Part shown: positions 38,933 through 48,745 of the stretch, piece by piece
Position numbering within the stretch: the first letter of the stretch is position 1
Layout of the letters: each line of letters starts with the position of its first letter
Assembly: GCA_019239415.1 (NCBI GenBank)
Contig: JAFAZW010000038.1
Location: 1 to 64,000, forward strand
Origin: Alphaproteobacteria bacterium
GTDB lineage: Bacteria > Pseudomonadota > Alphaproteobacteria > Sphingomonadales > Sphingomonadaceae
Reading direction: 5' to 3'
DNA: 64,000 bases
Program-made: the position numbers and the translations under genes
Notes under the pieces: generated by a model
What the model was told of the DNA's origin: nothing
The model's database searches: none
Seen by the model: the letters and a program-made list of their open reading frames with translations, nothing else

Positions 38933-39314
38933 GTCGCGTCGGTCCTGCTCGCTGGGCAGAACGCTTTTTTTTGAAGCTGATGCCCGCGCCGGTGAAGAAG
39001 CGCGACAGCGTGCCGGTATCGGTCCTGAGCTCCCGCTCGGCCGCCAGCCTCGCGCACAGCGCCGCCAGCGTCAGGTCCGGCTCCGCCGCGATCGCCGCCA
39101 GCAGCCAGTCGCGGTGCGGCTCCAGCTTCGAGCGCCGGTAGCCGCCCATACGCGCACAATGCCGGTCGCCAAGCCGCTCCAGGCGCTCAAGCCACTTCAC
39201 CGCCGAGGACTCGCTCACCCCGAAGCGACGAGCCGCCGAACGACGGCTCTCGCCGCCCACCAAAACCGCGTCGATCACACGCTCGCGAAGATCCTGGGAA
39301 TAAGCTCGAGGCAT
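38886..39314 (-). CDS. IS630 transposase, HTH N-terminal part (orfA frame)
   Basis: [45 protein letters not shown]; frame shift at A8 tract (38967-38974). Confidence 0.9.
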   Translation of the reverse strand: MPRAYSQDLRERVIDAVLVGGESRRSAARRFGVSESSAVKWLERLERLGDRHCARMGGYRRSKLEPHRDWLLAAIAAEPDLTLAALCARLAAERELRTDTGTLSRFFTGAGISFKKKRSAQRAGPTRRGASAGELEALPGAA

Positions 39315-39406
39315 AAGGGCTGGCCTCCTCACACCAGCCCTCAGCTTGAATCACAACACAGCCGCGTTGGGAATCCCCAATCGATTCAATCTAAGCTCAG
39401 CGTGCT

Positions 39407-40672
39407 CTAATGAATCGTGGCGGGCGGCTCGATGTCCGCCGCCGCGATCCGCGCCCTCCGCGCCGCCAGCGCGAAGAGGACGATCACCGCATAAGCCGCG
39501 GCCGGCACGGCATAAGCGGTGCTGCGGCCGGCGACGTCGGCGATGTGGCCGTAGAGCTGCGGCAGGAAGGCGCCGCCGACGATGGCGACGCAGAGCAGGC
39601 CGGAGGTGGAGGCGTGGCTGGCGGTCGAGCGCTCGAGCGCCAGGGTGAAGATGGTCGGGAACATGATCGAATTGAACAGGCCGACGGCGATGGCGGCATA
39701 GCCGGCGACCGGGCCTGCCGTACCCAGCGCGACGAGGCAGAGCGCGACGGCCACCGCGGCGGCGAAGGCGAGCAGGTTGGCGGCTGCCAGGCGCGTCAGG
39801 AGGGCGCTCCCGGCGAAGCGGCCGATCATCGCTCCGAGCCAGTAGAGCGAGACCAGCTCCGCCGCCTTTTCGAGCGGCATGGCGAAGACGCGCGGCTCGG
39901 CCAGGAAGAGGGCGAGCAGGCTGCCGATCGAGACCTCGGCGCCCACATAGAGGAAGATGGCGAGCGCGCCGAACAAGGCCCAGGAGGAGCGCAGCGCGCC
40001 CCAGGGCGAGGCGGCGACGGTCGCGCCGGGCGCGGCCGCCTCGATCCGGCGCCGCTGCGTCCAGATGAAAGCGATGAGCAGCGCCATCAGGCCGGCGACC
40101 ACCAGGAAGGCGGTGTGGATGTGGCCGAGCGCCTCGGTCCGCGCCGCGGCGTCGACGGCGCCGCCCTTGTGCGCCGCGCCCTGGAGCATGATCCGCGCGC
40201 CCAGATAGGGGCCGATCACCGTGCCGAGCGAGTTGAACGCCTGGCTCAGCACCAGCCGGAAGTGGCTCTTCGCCGGGTCGCCGAGCGCGGCCGAGAGCGG
40301 ATTGGCCGCGACCTGCAGCGCGGTGATGCCGCTCCCCAGCACGAACAGGCCGAACAGGACCAGGTTGTAGGTCTCCTCGAAGGTCGCGAGGAGGATGATC
40401 AGGCAGGCCGCCAGCATCGCCGCGAGCGACAGGAGGATGGTGCGGACGTGGCCGGCGCGCGTGAGCAGGGCCGCCGCGGGCAGCGACACGATGCCGTAGC
40501 TGATGAAGAAGGCGAACTGGGTGAGCAAGGCCTCGCGATTGTTGAGGCTGTAAATGCCCTTCACCGCCGCGATGAGCGGGTCGATGATCGAGGTGATGAA
40601 GCCCCAGGCGAAGAACAGGCTGGTGACCGTGATGAACGCGGCCGTCGCGCCGCCCGCCTTAGCCCGATCCAT
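39407..40672 (-). CDS. Sugar MFS transporter (FHS/GluP-like)
   Basis: FITVTSLFFAWGFITSIIDPLIAAVKGIYSLNNREALLTQFAFFISYGIVSLPAA. Confidence 0.9.
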   Translation of the reverse strand: MDRAKAGGATAAFITVTSLFFAWGFITSIIDPLIAAVKGIYSLNNREALLTQFAFFISYGIVSLPAAALLTRAGHVRTILLSLAAMLAACLIILLATFEETYNLVLFGLFVLGSGITALQVAANPLSAALGDPAKSHFRLVLSQAFNSLGTVIGPYLGARIMLQGAAHKGGAVDAAARTEALGHIHTAFLVVAGLMALLIAFIWTQRRRIEAAAPGATVAASPWGALRSSWALFGALAIFLYVGAEVSIGSLLALFLAEPRVFAMPLEKAAELVSLYWLGAMIGRFAGSALLTRLAAANLLAFAAAVAVALCLVALGTAGPVAGYAAIAVGLFNSIMFPTIFTLALERSTASHASTSGLLCVAIVGGAFLPQLYGHIADVAGRSTAYAVPAAAYAVIVLFALAARRARIAAADIEPPATIH

Positions 40673-40741
40673 CCCGCTCCCTTTTCGCTTGTCTGGAGCG
40701 GGCTTAGGGGACAGGAGACCGGCCGGGCAAGGGGCCGATGC

Positions 40742-41506
40742 ATGAAGCTTGAAGCGCGCCAGGTCGAGAAGCCGTGGGGGCGGACGCGCTTGCCGCCGCC
40801 GTTCGGCGATACCGGCGGGCGGCGCATCGGCGAGATCTGGTTCGAAGGCCCCGCGGATCTCCCCCTCCTCGCCAAGTACATCTTCACCGGCGAGAAGCTC
40901 TCCGTGCAGGTGCATCCCGACGATGCCGCGGCGCGGGCGCGCGGGCTGCCGCGCGGGAAGAGCGAATGCTGGTACATATTGGACGCCGAGCCCGATGCGG
41001 CGATCGGCCTCGGCCTTAGCGCGGAGACGCCCCGCGAGGCGCTCCGCGCCGCCGCCGCCGACGGCAGCATCGAGGGGCTGATGGACTGGGTGCCGGTCGC
41101 GGCCGGCGACTTCTTCTTCGTGCCGGCGGGGACGATCCACGCCATCGGCGCCGGCATCGCCCTCCTCGAGTTCCAGCAGGCGAGCGACGTCACCTACCGG
41201 CTCTACGATTACGGCCGGCCCCGCGCGCTGCACCTCGACGACGCCGTCGCCGTCGCCGCGGCGGGGCCGTACGTCCGGCGTCCGGATCCGCGGCCGCCGT
41301 CGTTGGTCGAGAGCCCGCCCTTCTCGCTGCTGCGCGCGACCGAGGCGCCGGTCCCGCTCGAGGACCGCCGCCGCTGGGTGCTGCCGGTCGAGGGCGAAGC
41401 GCGCGCCGGCGGCGAGACGGCCGGTCCGGGCGAATGTCTGGTCGTCGCGCCAGGCGTGCCGCTCGACCTAGGCGCCGGCGCGGTCGCCTTCGTCGGCGCC
41501 GAGTAG
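40742..41506 (+). CDS. manA: Class I mannose-6-phosphate isomerase
   Basis: EKPWGR...KLSVQVHPDD...ECWYIL...VPAGTIHAIGAGI. Confidence 0.9.
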   Translation: MKLEARQVEKPWGRTRLPPPFGDTGGRRIGEIWFEGPADLPLLAKYIFTGEKLSVQVHPDDAAARARGLPRGKSECWYILDAEPDAAIGLGLSAETPREALRAAAADGSIEGLMDWVPVAAGDFFFVPAGTIHAIGAGIALLEFQQASDVTYRLYDYGRPRALHLDDAVAVAAAGPYVRRPDPRPPSLVESPPFSLLRATEAPVPLEDRRRWVLPVEGEARAGGETAGPGECLVVAPGVPLDLGAGAVAFVGAE

Positions 41507-42376
41507 CCGGGCCGCCATCGCGACGGGGCCGAGCGGCCCTGCCTGGTCGCCGAGCGCAGGGGCGCAGACATAGGATTCGGGGTCGGGGATCGGCATGTAG
41601 CCGGCCATGCTGTCGATCAGCAGGCGGCCGATGCGCGGCAGCAGATGCGGCTGGCGTTCGATCACGCCGCCGCCGATCGCGATCCGCCCCGGCGCCGCGG
41701 CGCAGACGATGACGTGGCAAAGCTGGGCCAGCGCCTGCGCGACGCCGTCCCAGACGGGATCGTCAGGGCGGAGCGAGCCGACATCGCGGCCGCCGAGCCG
41801 GGCCCGGATGGCGGTGCCGGAGGCGAGTCCTTCGACGCAGGCGCCGTGGAACGGGCAGGCGCCGGGCCAGTCGTCGCCGGCGAGGCGCGGCACCCGCACG
41901 TGGCCGAGCTCGCCATGGAGGAATCCGCGCGGCGGGCGGCCGTCGACGATCAGGCCGACGCCGACGCCCGTCCCGACCGTCACATAGGCGAAATCCGCGA
42001 GGCCCCGCCCGGCGCCCCATCGCATCTCCGCGACGGCGGCGCCGTTGACGTCGGTGTCGAACGCCGCGGCGACGCCGAGGCTCGCGGCGAGCGGCCCGAG
42101 CACATCGGCGTCCCGCCAGCCTGGCTTGGTGGTCGAGGTGATGAAGCCGTAGGTGGGCGACGCGGGGTCGAGATCGACGGGGCCGAAGCTGGCGACGCCG
42201 AGCGCCTCCACGCCGTCCCAGCGCCGCAGCACCGCGGCCAGCGCATCCAGCGTTTCGTCCGGCCGCGTGGTCGGCACCCGCGCCTGGTCGATCACCGCGC
42301 GGCCCTGGGCGAGGGTCGCGACGCACTTGGTGCCGCCGAGCTCGACACCCGCGATCCTCGGTTCCCTGTGCGGCAT
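41468..42376 (-). CDS. ROK family sugar kinase (fructokinase-like)
   Basis: IAGVELGGTKCVATLA...FGPVDLDP...TVGTGVGVGLIVDG...GELGHVRV. Confidence 0.92.
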   Translation of the reverse strand: MPHREPRIAGVELGGTKCVATLAQGRAVIDQARVPTTRPDETLDALAAVLRRWDGVEALGVASFGPVDLDPASPTYGFITSTTKPGWRDADVLGPLAASLGVAAAFDTDVNGAAVAEMRWGAGRGLADFAYVTVGTGVGVGLIVDGRPPRGFLHGELGHVRVPRLAGDDWPGACPFHGACVEGLASGTAIRARLGGRDVGSLRPDDPVWDGVAQALAQLCHVIVCAAAPGRIAIGGGVIERQPHLLPRIGRLLIDSMAGYMPIPDPESYVCAPALGDQAGPLGPVAMAARLLGADEGDRAGA

Positions 42377-42501
42377 TGCGGCGATGGCGGCCTCCCGTCG
42401 CCCTCTCTGCCGCCGCCGGCGCGGGAGATCAAACGGCAAGGAGCCGCCGGGGTCCACGCCCGGCGGCTTCCAGCAAAGCTTCGAAACGCAGGCCCGGCGG
42501 T

Positions 42502-42663
42502 TTAGCCGAGCGTCGTCGAGACGTTCGAGAAGGTCTTGTTGAGGCTGCCGCCCACGCCCTGCATGGCCGCAATCGCGGCGACGGCGATGAGCGCGGCGAT
42601 CAGGCCATATTCGATGGCGGTGGCGCCTTTGTCGTTCTTGATGAGCTTGCGGATCGCGTTCAT
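42502..42663 (-). CDS. Flp family type IVb pilin (53 aa)
   Basis: MNAIRKLIKNDKGATAIEYGLIAALIAVAAIAAMQGVGGSLNKTFSNVSTTLG. Confidence 0.92.
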   Translation of the reverse strand: MNAIRKLIKNDKGATAIEYGLIAALIAVAAIAAMQGVGGSLNKTFSNVSTTLG

Positions 42664-42777
42664 GGCGGGAAACCTTCCTGTTCTGGTCGTCGAACCTGGA
42701 TTTACTAAGACCGCGCCGGTTAACTTTCGGTAACGGGAACGACGGTGCGAAGACGGCATGGCTGACGCCCTTGTCAT

Positions 42778-44067
<1,290 letters not shown>

Positions 44068-44110
44068 GTCCCGTTCCCCCCGCGTAGCGGATGGGGAGGC
44101 CCCGGACACC

Positions 44111-45157
44111 TCACCGCGCCGTCACGCTCGACGAGGTCTTCCAGATGTCGATGCCGCCCTCCACCGCGTGGGCATCGATCGCGTCCAGCTCCTCCTGGGA
44201 GAAGTCAAGCCGGTGGAGCGCGCCGAGCGAATCGGCGAGCTGCGCCTCGGTGCGCGCCCCGACCAGGGCCGAGGTGACGCGGCGGTCGCGCAGCACCCAG
44301 GCGATCGCCATCTGGGCGAGCGTCTGCCCGCGCGCCGCGGCGATGTCGTGGAGGGCGCGGATGTGGCGGAGATTCCGCTCGGTGAGGAGATCGGGCGAAA
44401 AGGAGCCGGACTTCGCCGCCCGCGCGTCGTCGGGGACACCGTTCAGATATTTGGCGGTCAGCATCCCCTGCGCCAGCGGCGAGAAGGCGATGCAGCCGAC
44501 GCCCAGCTCGTCGAGCGTATCGAGGAGGCCGCCCTCGACCCAGCGGTTGAGCATCGAATAGCTCGGCTGGTGGATGAGGAGCGGGACGCCCTCGCTGCGC
44601 AGGATCGCCGCCGCCGCGCGGGTCAGCTCGGGCGAGTAGGAGGAGATGCCGACGTAGAGCGCCTTGCCCTGCCGGTGGGCCTGGACGAGCGCGCCCATCG
44701 TCTCCTCGAGCGGCGTCGAGGGATCGACGCGGTGCGAATAGAAGATGTCGACATAGTCGAGGCCCATCCGCCTGAGGCTCCGGTCGAGGCTGGCGAGGAG
44801 GTATTTGCGGCTGCCGCCATTGCCGTAGGGGCCCGGCCACATGTCGTAGCCCGCCTTGGTCGAGACGATCAGCTCGTCGCGCCAGGGCCGGAAGTCGGCG
44901 GCCATCACGCGGCCGAAATTCTCCTCGGCCGAGCCGTAGGGCGGGCCGTAATTGTTGGCGAGGTCGAAATGGGTGACGCCGAGATCGAAGGCGCGGCGCA
45001 GGATCGCCCGCCCGGTCTCGAAGACGTCGGCGCCGCCGAAATTCTGCCACAGACCGAGCGAGATGGCCGGAAGGTCGAGCCCGCTTCGCCCGCAGCGGCG
45101 GTAGGGCATGCGGCCGTCATAACGGTCGGCGTCGGGGAGGAAATGCTGGGCGGTCAT
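44111..45157 (-). CDS. Aldo/keto reductase (L-glyceraldehyde 3-phosphate reductase-like)
   Basis: MPYRRCGRSGLDLPAISLGLWQNFG...DLANNYGPPYGSAEENFGRV...IFYSHRVDPSTPLEET. Confidence 0.92.
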   Translation of the reverse strand: MTAQHFLPDADRYDGRMPYRRCGRSGLDLPAISLGLWQNFGGADVFETGRAILRRAFDLGVTHFDLANNYGPPYGSAEENFGRVMAADFRPWRDELIVSTKAGYDMWPGPYGNGGSRKYLLASLDRSLRRMGLDYVDIFYSHRVDPSTPLEETMGALVQAHRQGKALYVGISSYSPELTRAAAAILRSEGVPLLIHQPSYSMLNRWVEGGLLDTLDELGVGCIAFSPLAQGMLTAKYLNGVPDDARAAKSGSFSPDLLTERNLRHIRALHDIAAARGQTLAQMAIAWVLRDRRVTSALVGARTEAQLADSLGALHRLDFSQEELDAIDAHAVEGGIDIWKTSSSVTAR

Positions 45158-45206
45158 CGGCGGGTCCTGAACGAGGCGAAATCGGCGGGATGTTCCGGCG
45201 GGCGTG

Positions 45207-45510
45207 TCACTTCCCCCCGCCCCGGTACAGACGGTCGGCGGCGAGGGCGAGGAACATGTAGTTGGCCTCGCCGCCGCCCATGACATATTCGCGCTGCTGC
45301 CAGAAGAAGGGCCATTCCTTGAGCTCGGGCAGGTCGAACGACCAGGCCGGTCTCGCGCCAGCCGGAGAAGCCGGTGAATTGCGCGCCGAAAATTTTGGCC
45401 GTGTCCTCGCTCGCCGCGGGGGCCGCGCCGGAAAGCGCCATCAGAATGGCCGCGCCCGTCAGGGCAGCGAGTCGCCCGGCGATCCGGAGCTCGTACGCTT
45501 TGGCAGACAA
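45207..45510 (-). pseudogene. Frameshifted small secreted protein
   Basis: Frame 1 MSAKAYELRIAGRLAALTGAAILMALSGAAPAASEDTAKIFGAQFTGFSGWRETGL, continuing in another frame as WSFDLPELKEWPFFWQQREYVMGGGEANYMFLALAADRLYRGGGK*. Confidence 0.5.
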
Positions 45511-45588
45511 TGCCGCCCCTCCCCCGCGGCAAAGTCTGTTCCGCCCTTGGCGGGCATGTCAAGAATCGTCCGGCAAGCCGGAGCCCGT

Positions 45589-47415
45589 TCAGGAGCGGGC
45601 TGTGGCAACATACCGGTCGATCACCCGCTCCAGCAGCGTCAGCGGCACGTTCCCGCCCAGCACCAGCGCATCGTCGAACGTCCTGAGGTCGAAGCGGGGG
45701 CCGAGTGCGGCCTTGGCCTTGTCGCGCAGCCGGTTGATCTCGCTGTGCCCGACCTTGTAGCCGCAGGCCTGGCCGGGCCAGGCGCAATAGCGGTCGACCT
45801 CGCCCTGAACTTCCTCGTAGGTGGAGCCGTTGGTCTCGACGAACCACTGGATGGCGCGGGCGCGGGTCCAGCGCCTGGCGTGGATGCCGGTGTCGACGAC
45901 GAGGCGGCAGGCCCGGAAGGCGAGCGACTGGAGGTAGCCGAGGCGGCCGACCGGATCGCCGTCGTAGACGCCGAGCTCGTCGGCGAGCTGCTCGGCATAG
46001 AGCGCCCAGCCTTCCGAATAGGCGTTGAAGGCGAGCAGCGAGCGGACCAGCGGGAGCTTGTAGGTGTACTCGCCCTGCCAGACGTGGCCGGGAATGCCTT
46101 CGTGATAGGTGAGGGTCGGCAGGGCGTGGCGCGGCCAGATCGAGGTGTCGCGCAGGTTGATGTAGTAATTGCCGGGCACCGATCCGTCGATCGTGCCGGC
46201 CGCCGCATAGCCGCCCGGCGCGCCGGCCTCGATGTCCGGCGGCACGCGCTTGATGACGAGGTTGCCGGGCACGAGCGTCGCGAAGGCGCGGGGAAGGCGG
46301 GTGCGGATGTCGGCGACGCGGCCGTTCAGATAATCGAGGATCTGCCTGCGGCCGGCGTCGGTGTTCGGGAACAGCGACCTGGGATCCTTGCCGAGCGCGG
46401 TCATGCGCGCGCCGACGCTGCCCTGCGTCAGCCCGAGCGAGCGCAGGATCGGCTCCATCCGCGCCTGCAGGGCGGCGAGCTCGGCCAGGCCCATGCGATG
46501 GACCTCGTCCGGCGTGCGCGTCGTCGTCGTGCCGGCGCGCAGGCACCAGGCGTAGAAGGCGTCGCCGTCCGGCAGCCTCCAGCAGCCGGCGCGATCGTCG
46601 GCGCGGGCGCGCTGGCGGGCGAGCTCGGCGAGCTGGCGGTCCATCGCCGGCGCGACCTCGGCCTCGGCGATCCGCGCCGCGCGCCCGGCGAAGTCGCCCG
46701 GCATCGCGGCCGTCCGCCGCGCCAGCGAGCCGACGATCCCCCAGTCGCCGATCGGCTTCGCCCGCGCTGCCTTCATCTGGCGCATCGTCTTGTCGAGCAG
46801 GAAGTCGGGAAGGATCACGCCGAGGCCGGCATCGTGGCGCAGCCGCTCGGTTTCACCGTCGAGCTGGCGCGCATAAGCGTGCATCCGCGCGAGATAGGCT
46901 TCGGCGTCGGCGGCCACGGCGATGGCGTGGTTGCTGTCGAGCAGGTCGGGCGTCTCGACGAACGCGCCGAGATTCTGCGCCACCGCATAAGGCGAGTTGC
47001 GGTAGGACAGGTTCTGGTTGAGCGTGACGACGTCGCCATAGGGAAAGCGGAAGCCTTCGGCCGCGGTGCGGTGCGCCGTCTCCGCCACCTCGAGGTCGAG
47101 CAGGGTCGATGGCGACAGGCGATTCCGTGGCACGGACCGCATGCGCGCGCGCCGTGCGGCGACCGCCGCGGCCTCACGCGCCTTGCCGGCGAGCGAACGG
47201 TCGGTGAGCCGCGCCTTGAGCGGCGCGCGCGGGCCCTTGTCGAGGCCGAGCGTGGTGGCGTTCTCCGGGTGATCGCGAAGCAGTTCCTCGGCGATCCCGG
47301 CGAGCATCGCCTCGCAGGCGGCGTCTCCCGAGGCAGGCGGCGCGGCGGCGGCGGGGAGCGCCGAGAGCGCGGCGCCGGAAGCCGTGGCGGCGAGGAACTG
47401 GCGTCGGTCGAGCAT
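45589..47415 (-). CDS. DUF885 family protein, Tat-type signal
   Basis: MLDRRQFLAATASGAALSALPAAAA...LTYHEGIPGHVWQGEYTYKLPLVRSLLAFNAYSEGWALYAEQLADELG. Confidence 0.9.
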   Translation of the reverse strand: MLDRRQFLAATASGAALSALPAAAAPPASGDAACEAMLAGIAEELLRDHPENATTLGLDKGPRAPLKARLTDRSLAGKAREAAAVAARRARMRSVPRNRLSPSTLLDLEVAETAHRTAAEGFRFPYGDVVTLNQNLSYRNSPYAVAQNLGAFVETPDLLDSNHAIAVAADAEAYLARMHAYARQLDGETERLRHDAGLGVILPDFLLDKTMRQMKAARAKPIGDWGIVGSLARRTAAMPGDFAGRAARIAEAEVAPAMDRQLAELARQRARADDRAGCWRLPDGDAFYAWCLRAGTTTTRTPDEVHRMGLAELAALQARMEPILRSLGLTQGSVGARMTALGKDPRSLFPNTDAGRRQILDYLNGRVADIRTRLPRAFATLVPGNLVIKRVPPDIEAGAPGGYAAAGTIDGSVPGNYYINLRDTSIWPRHALPTLTYHEGIPGHVWQGEYTYKLPLVRSLLAFNAYSEGWALYAEQLADELGVYDGDPVGRLGYLQSLAFRACRLVVDTGIHARRWTRARAIQWFVETNGSTYEEVQGEVDRYCAWPGQACGYKVGHSEINRLRDKAKAALGPRFDLRTFDDALVLGGNVPLTLLERVIDRYVATARS

Positions 47416-47531
47416 CGGGCGGCTCCGCAAGGTGGGGAAGGGGCGGCCTTCCTCCCACGTCGACCCATGCGGCGCAACGGGCGACAAAGCGCCTTGTCAG
47501 CCCCGGTTCAGCGCACTAGCCTTAGGCCGTC

Positions 47532-47642
47532 ATGGCGATGAAAAGCCTTTCCTTCTCGACCCTTCCCGCGCGCGGCGGCGCCGCGCGCTGGTGGCGCTGG
47601 CCGGCCGATCCCGCCCGGGGCGCCCCCGCTTGCCTGCGCTGA
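47532..47642 (+). CDS. Trp-rich leader peptide (36 aa)
   Basis: MAMKSLSFSTLPARGGAARWWRWPADPARGAPACLR; TGG TGG CGC TGG at 47589-47600 upstream of DAHP synthase-trpEG. Confidence 0.75.
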   Translation: MAMKSLSFSTLPARGGAARWWRWPADPARGAPACLR

Positions 47643-47674
47643 CGACCTAAGAGTCCTTAGCCAACGCAACCAAG

Positions 47675-47698
47675 GCCCGCCCCTCCGGCGGGCTTTTT
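47675..47698 (+). terminator. Attenuator hairpin upstream of DAHP synthase-trpEG
   Basis: GCCCGCC-CCTCC-GGCGGGC-TTTTT. Confidence 0.8.
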
Positions 47699-47725
47699 CG
47701 TGTCTCCAGCCGAAAGCCGTATCCG

Positions 47726-48745
47726 ATGATCATCGTCCTCAAGCCCGAAGCCAGCGCCGACGTCGCCCAGGAGCTGCTCGACCGCATCGCCGAGAAGGGC
47801 CTCAAGCCGCTCCACATGCCGGGTGCCGAGCGGGTCGTGCTCGGCGCCCTCGGCGACGAACGGGTGCTCGCCGAGCTCGCCCTCGAAAGCCATCCGATGG
47901 TCGAATCGCTGAAGCCGATCCTCGCCCCGTACAAGCTGGTCAGCCGCGAGATGCACCCCCACGATACGGTGGTGCGGCTCGGGCGGACGGCGATCGGCGG
48001 ACGCGGCTTCACGGTCATCGCCGGCCCCTGCGCCGTCGAGACCGAAAGCCAGATGCGCAACACGATCGCCGCGACGAAGGCGGCCGGCGCCGACGCGATC
48101 CGCGCCGGCGCCTACAAGCCGCGGACCAGCCCCTACGCCTTCCAGGGCCACGGCATCGAGGGGCTCAAGATCCTGCGCGCCACCGGCGACGAATTCGGCC
48201 TCCCGGTCGTGACCGAGGTGATGGAGACCGCGGATGTCGAGGTCGTCGCCGAATATGCCGACGCGCTCCAGATCGGCGCCAGGAACATGCAGAATTACGC
48301 GCTGCTCCGCAGCGTCGGCCGCTCCGGTAAGCCGGTGGTGCTGAAGCGCGGCATGGCCGCCAAGGTCGAGGACCTGCTGCTCGCCGCCGAATATCTGCTC
48401 GCGGAAGGCAATGAGCAGGTGGTGCTGTGCGAGCGCGGTATCCGCACCTTCGAAACGGCGACGCGCAACACGCTCGACCTCAACGCCATTCCCTACATCA
48501 AGCAGAAGACCCACCTTCCGGTGCTGGTCGACCCCTCCCACGGCACCGGCATCCGCGACCTCGTCGCGCCGATGGCCCTCGCCGCGGCGGCGTGCGGGGC
48601 GGACGGCATTCTCGTCGAGGTGCACGAGGATCCCGCCGTCGCCTGGTCCGACGGCGCCCAGTCGCTCTACCCGCACCAGTTCGCGCAACTGATGGCGAAT
48701 CTCGCGCCGATCTGCGCGGCGGTCGGCCGCCAGCTCGCCGCATGA
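47726..48745 (+). CDS. 3-deoxy-7-phosphoheptulonate synthase
   Basis: MIIVLKPEASADVAQELLDRI...GRTAIGGRGFTVIAGPCAVE...LPVLVDPSHGTG. Confidence 0.95.
   Translation: MIIVLKPEASADVAQELLDRIAEKGLKPLHMPGAERVVLGALGDERVLAELALESHPMVESLKPILAPYKLVSREMHPHDTVVRLGRTAIGGRGFTVIAGPCAVETESQMRNTIAATKAAGADAIRAGAYKPRTSPYAFQGHGIEGLKILRATGDEFGLPVVTEVMETADVEVVAEYADALQIGARNMQNYALLRSVGRSGKPVVLKRGMAAKVEDLLLAAEYLLAEGNEQVVLCERGIRTFETATRNTLDLNAIPYIKQKTHLPVLVDPSHGTGIRDLVAPMALAAAACGADGILVEVHEDPAVAWSDGAQSLYPHQFAQLMANLAPICAAVGRQLAA

Larger units (their letters stand above)
38351..39409. mobile_element. IS630-family insertion sequence
   Basis: Terminal inverted repeats TAGAGCATTCTGCATTTAGATGGA and TAGAGCACGCTGAGCTTAGATTGA, TA at both ends, transposase in two frames. 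Confidence 0.92.

Noticed and set aside
41468-41506. 39-bp convergent overlap of manA and the ROK kinase gene
   Set aside because: Short convergent overlaps are common in compact genomes; no special function inferred.
42502-42663. Flp pilin as evidence of a tad locus
   Set aside because: Only the lone pilin gene is present here; no Tad/Cpa assembly genes nearby, so no locus is claimed.
44111-46546. 811-aa minus-strand ORF
   Set aside because: Only the aldo/keto reductase part from 45157 is coherent; the N-terminal extension is frame-shadow of the DUF885 gene.
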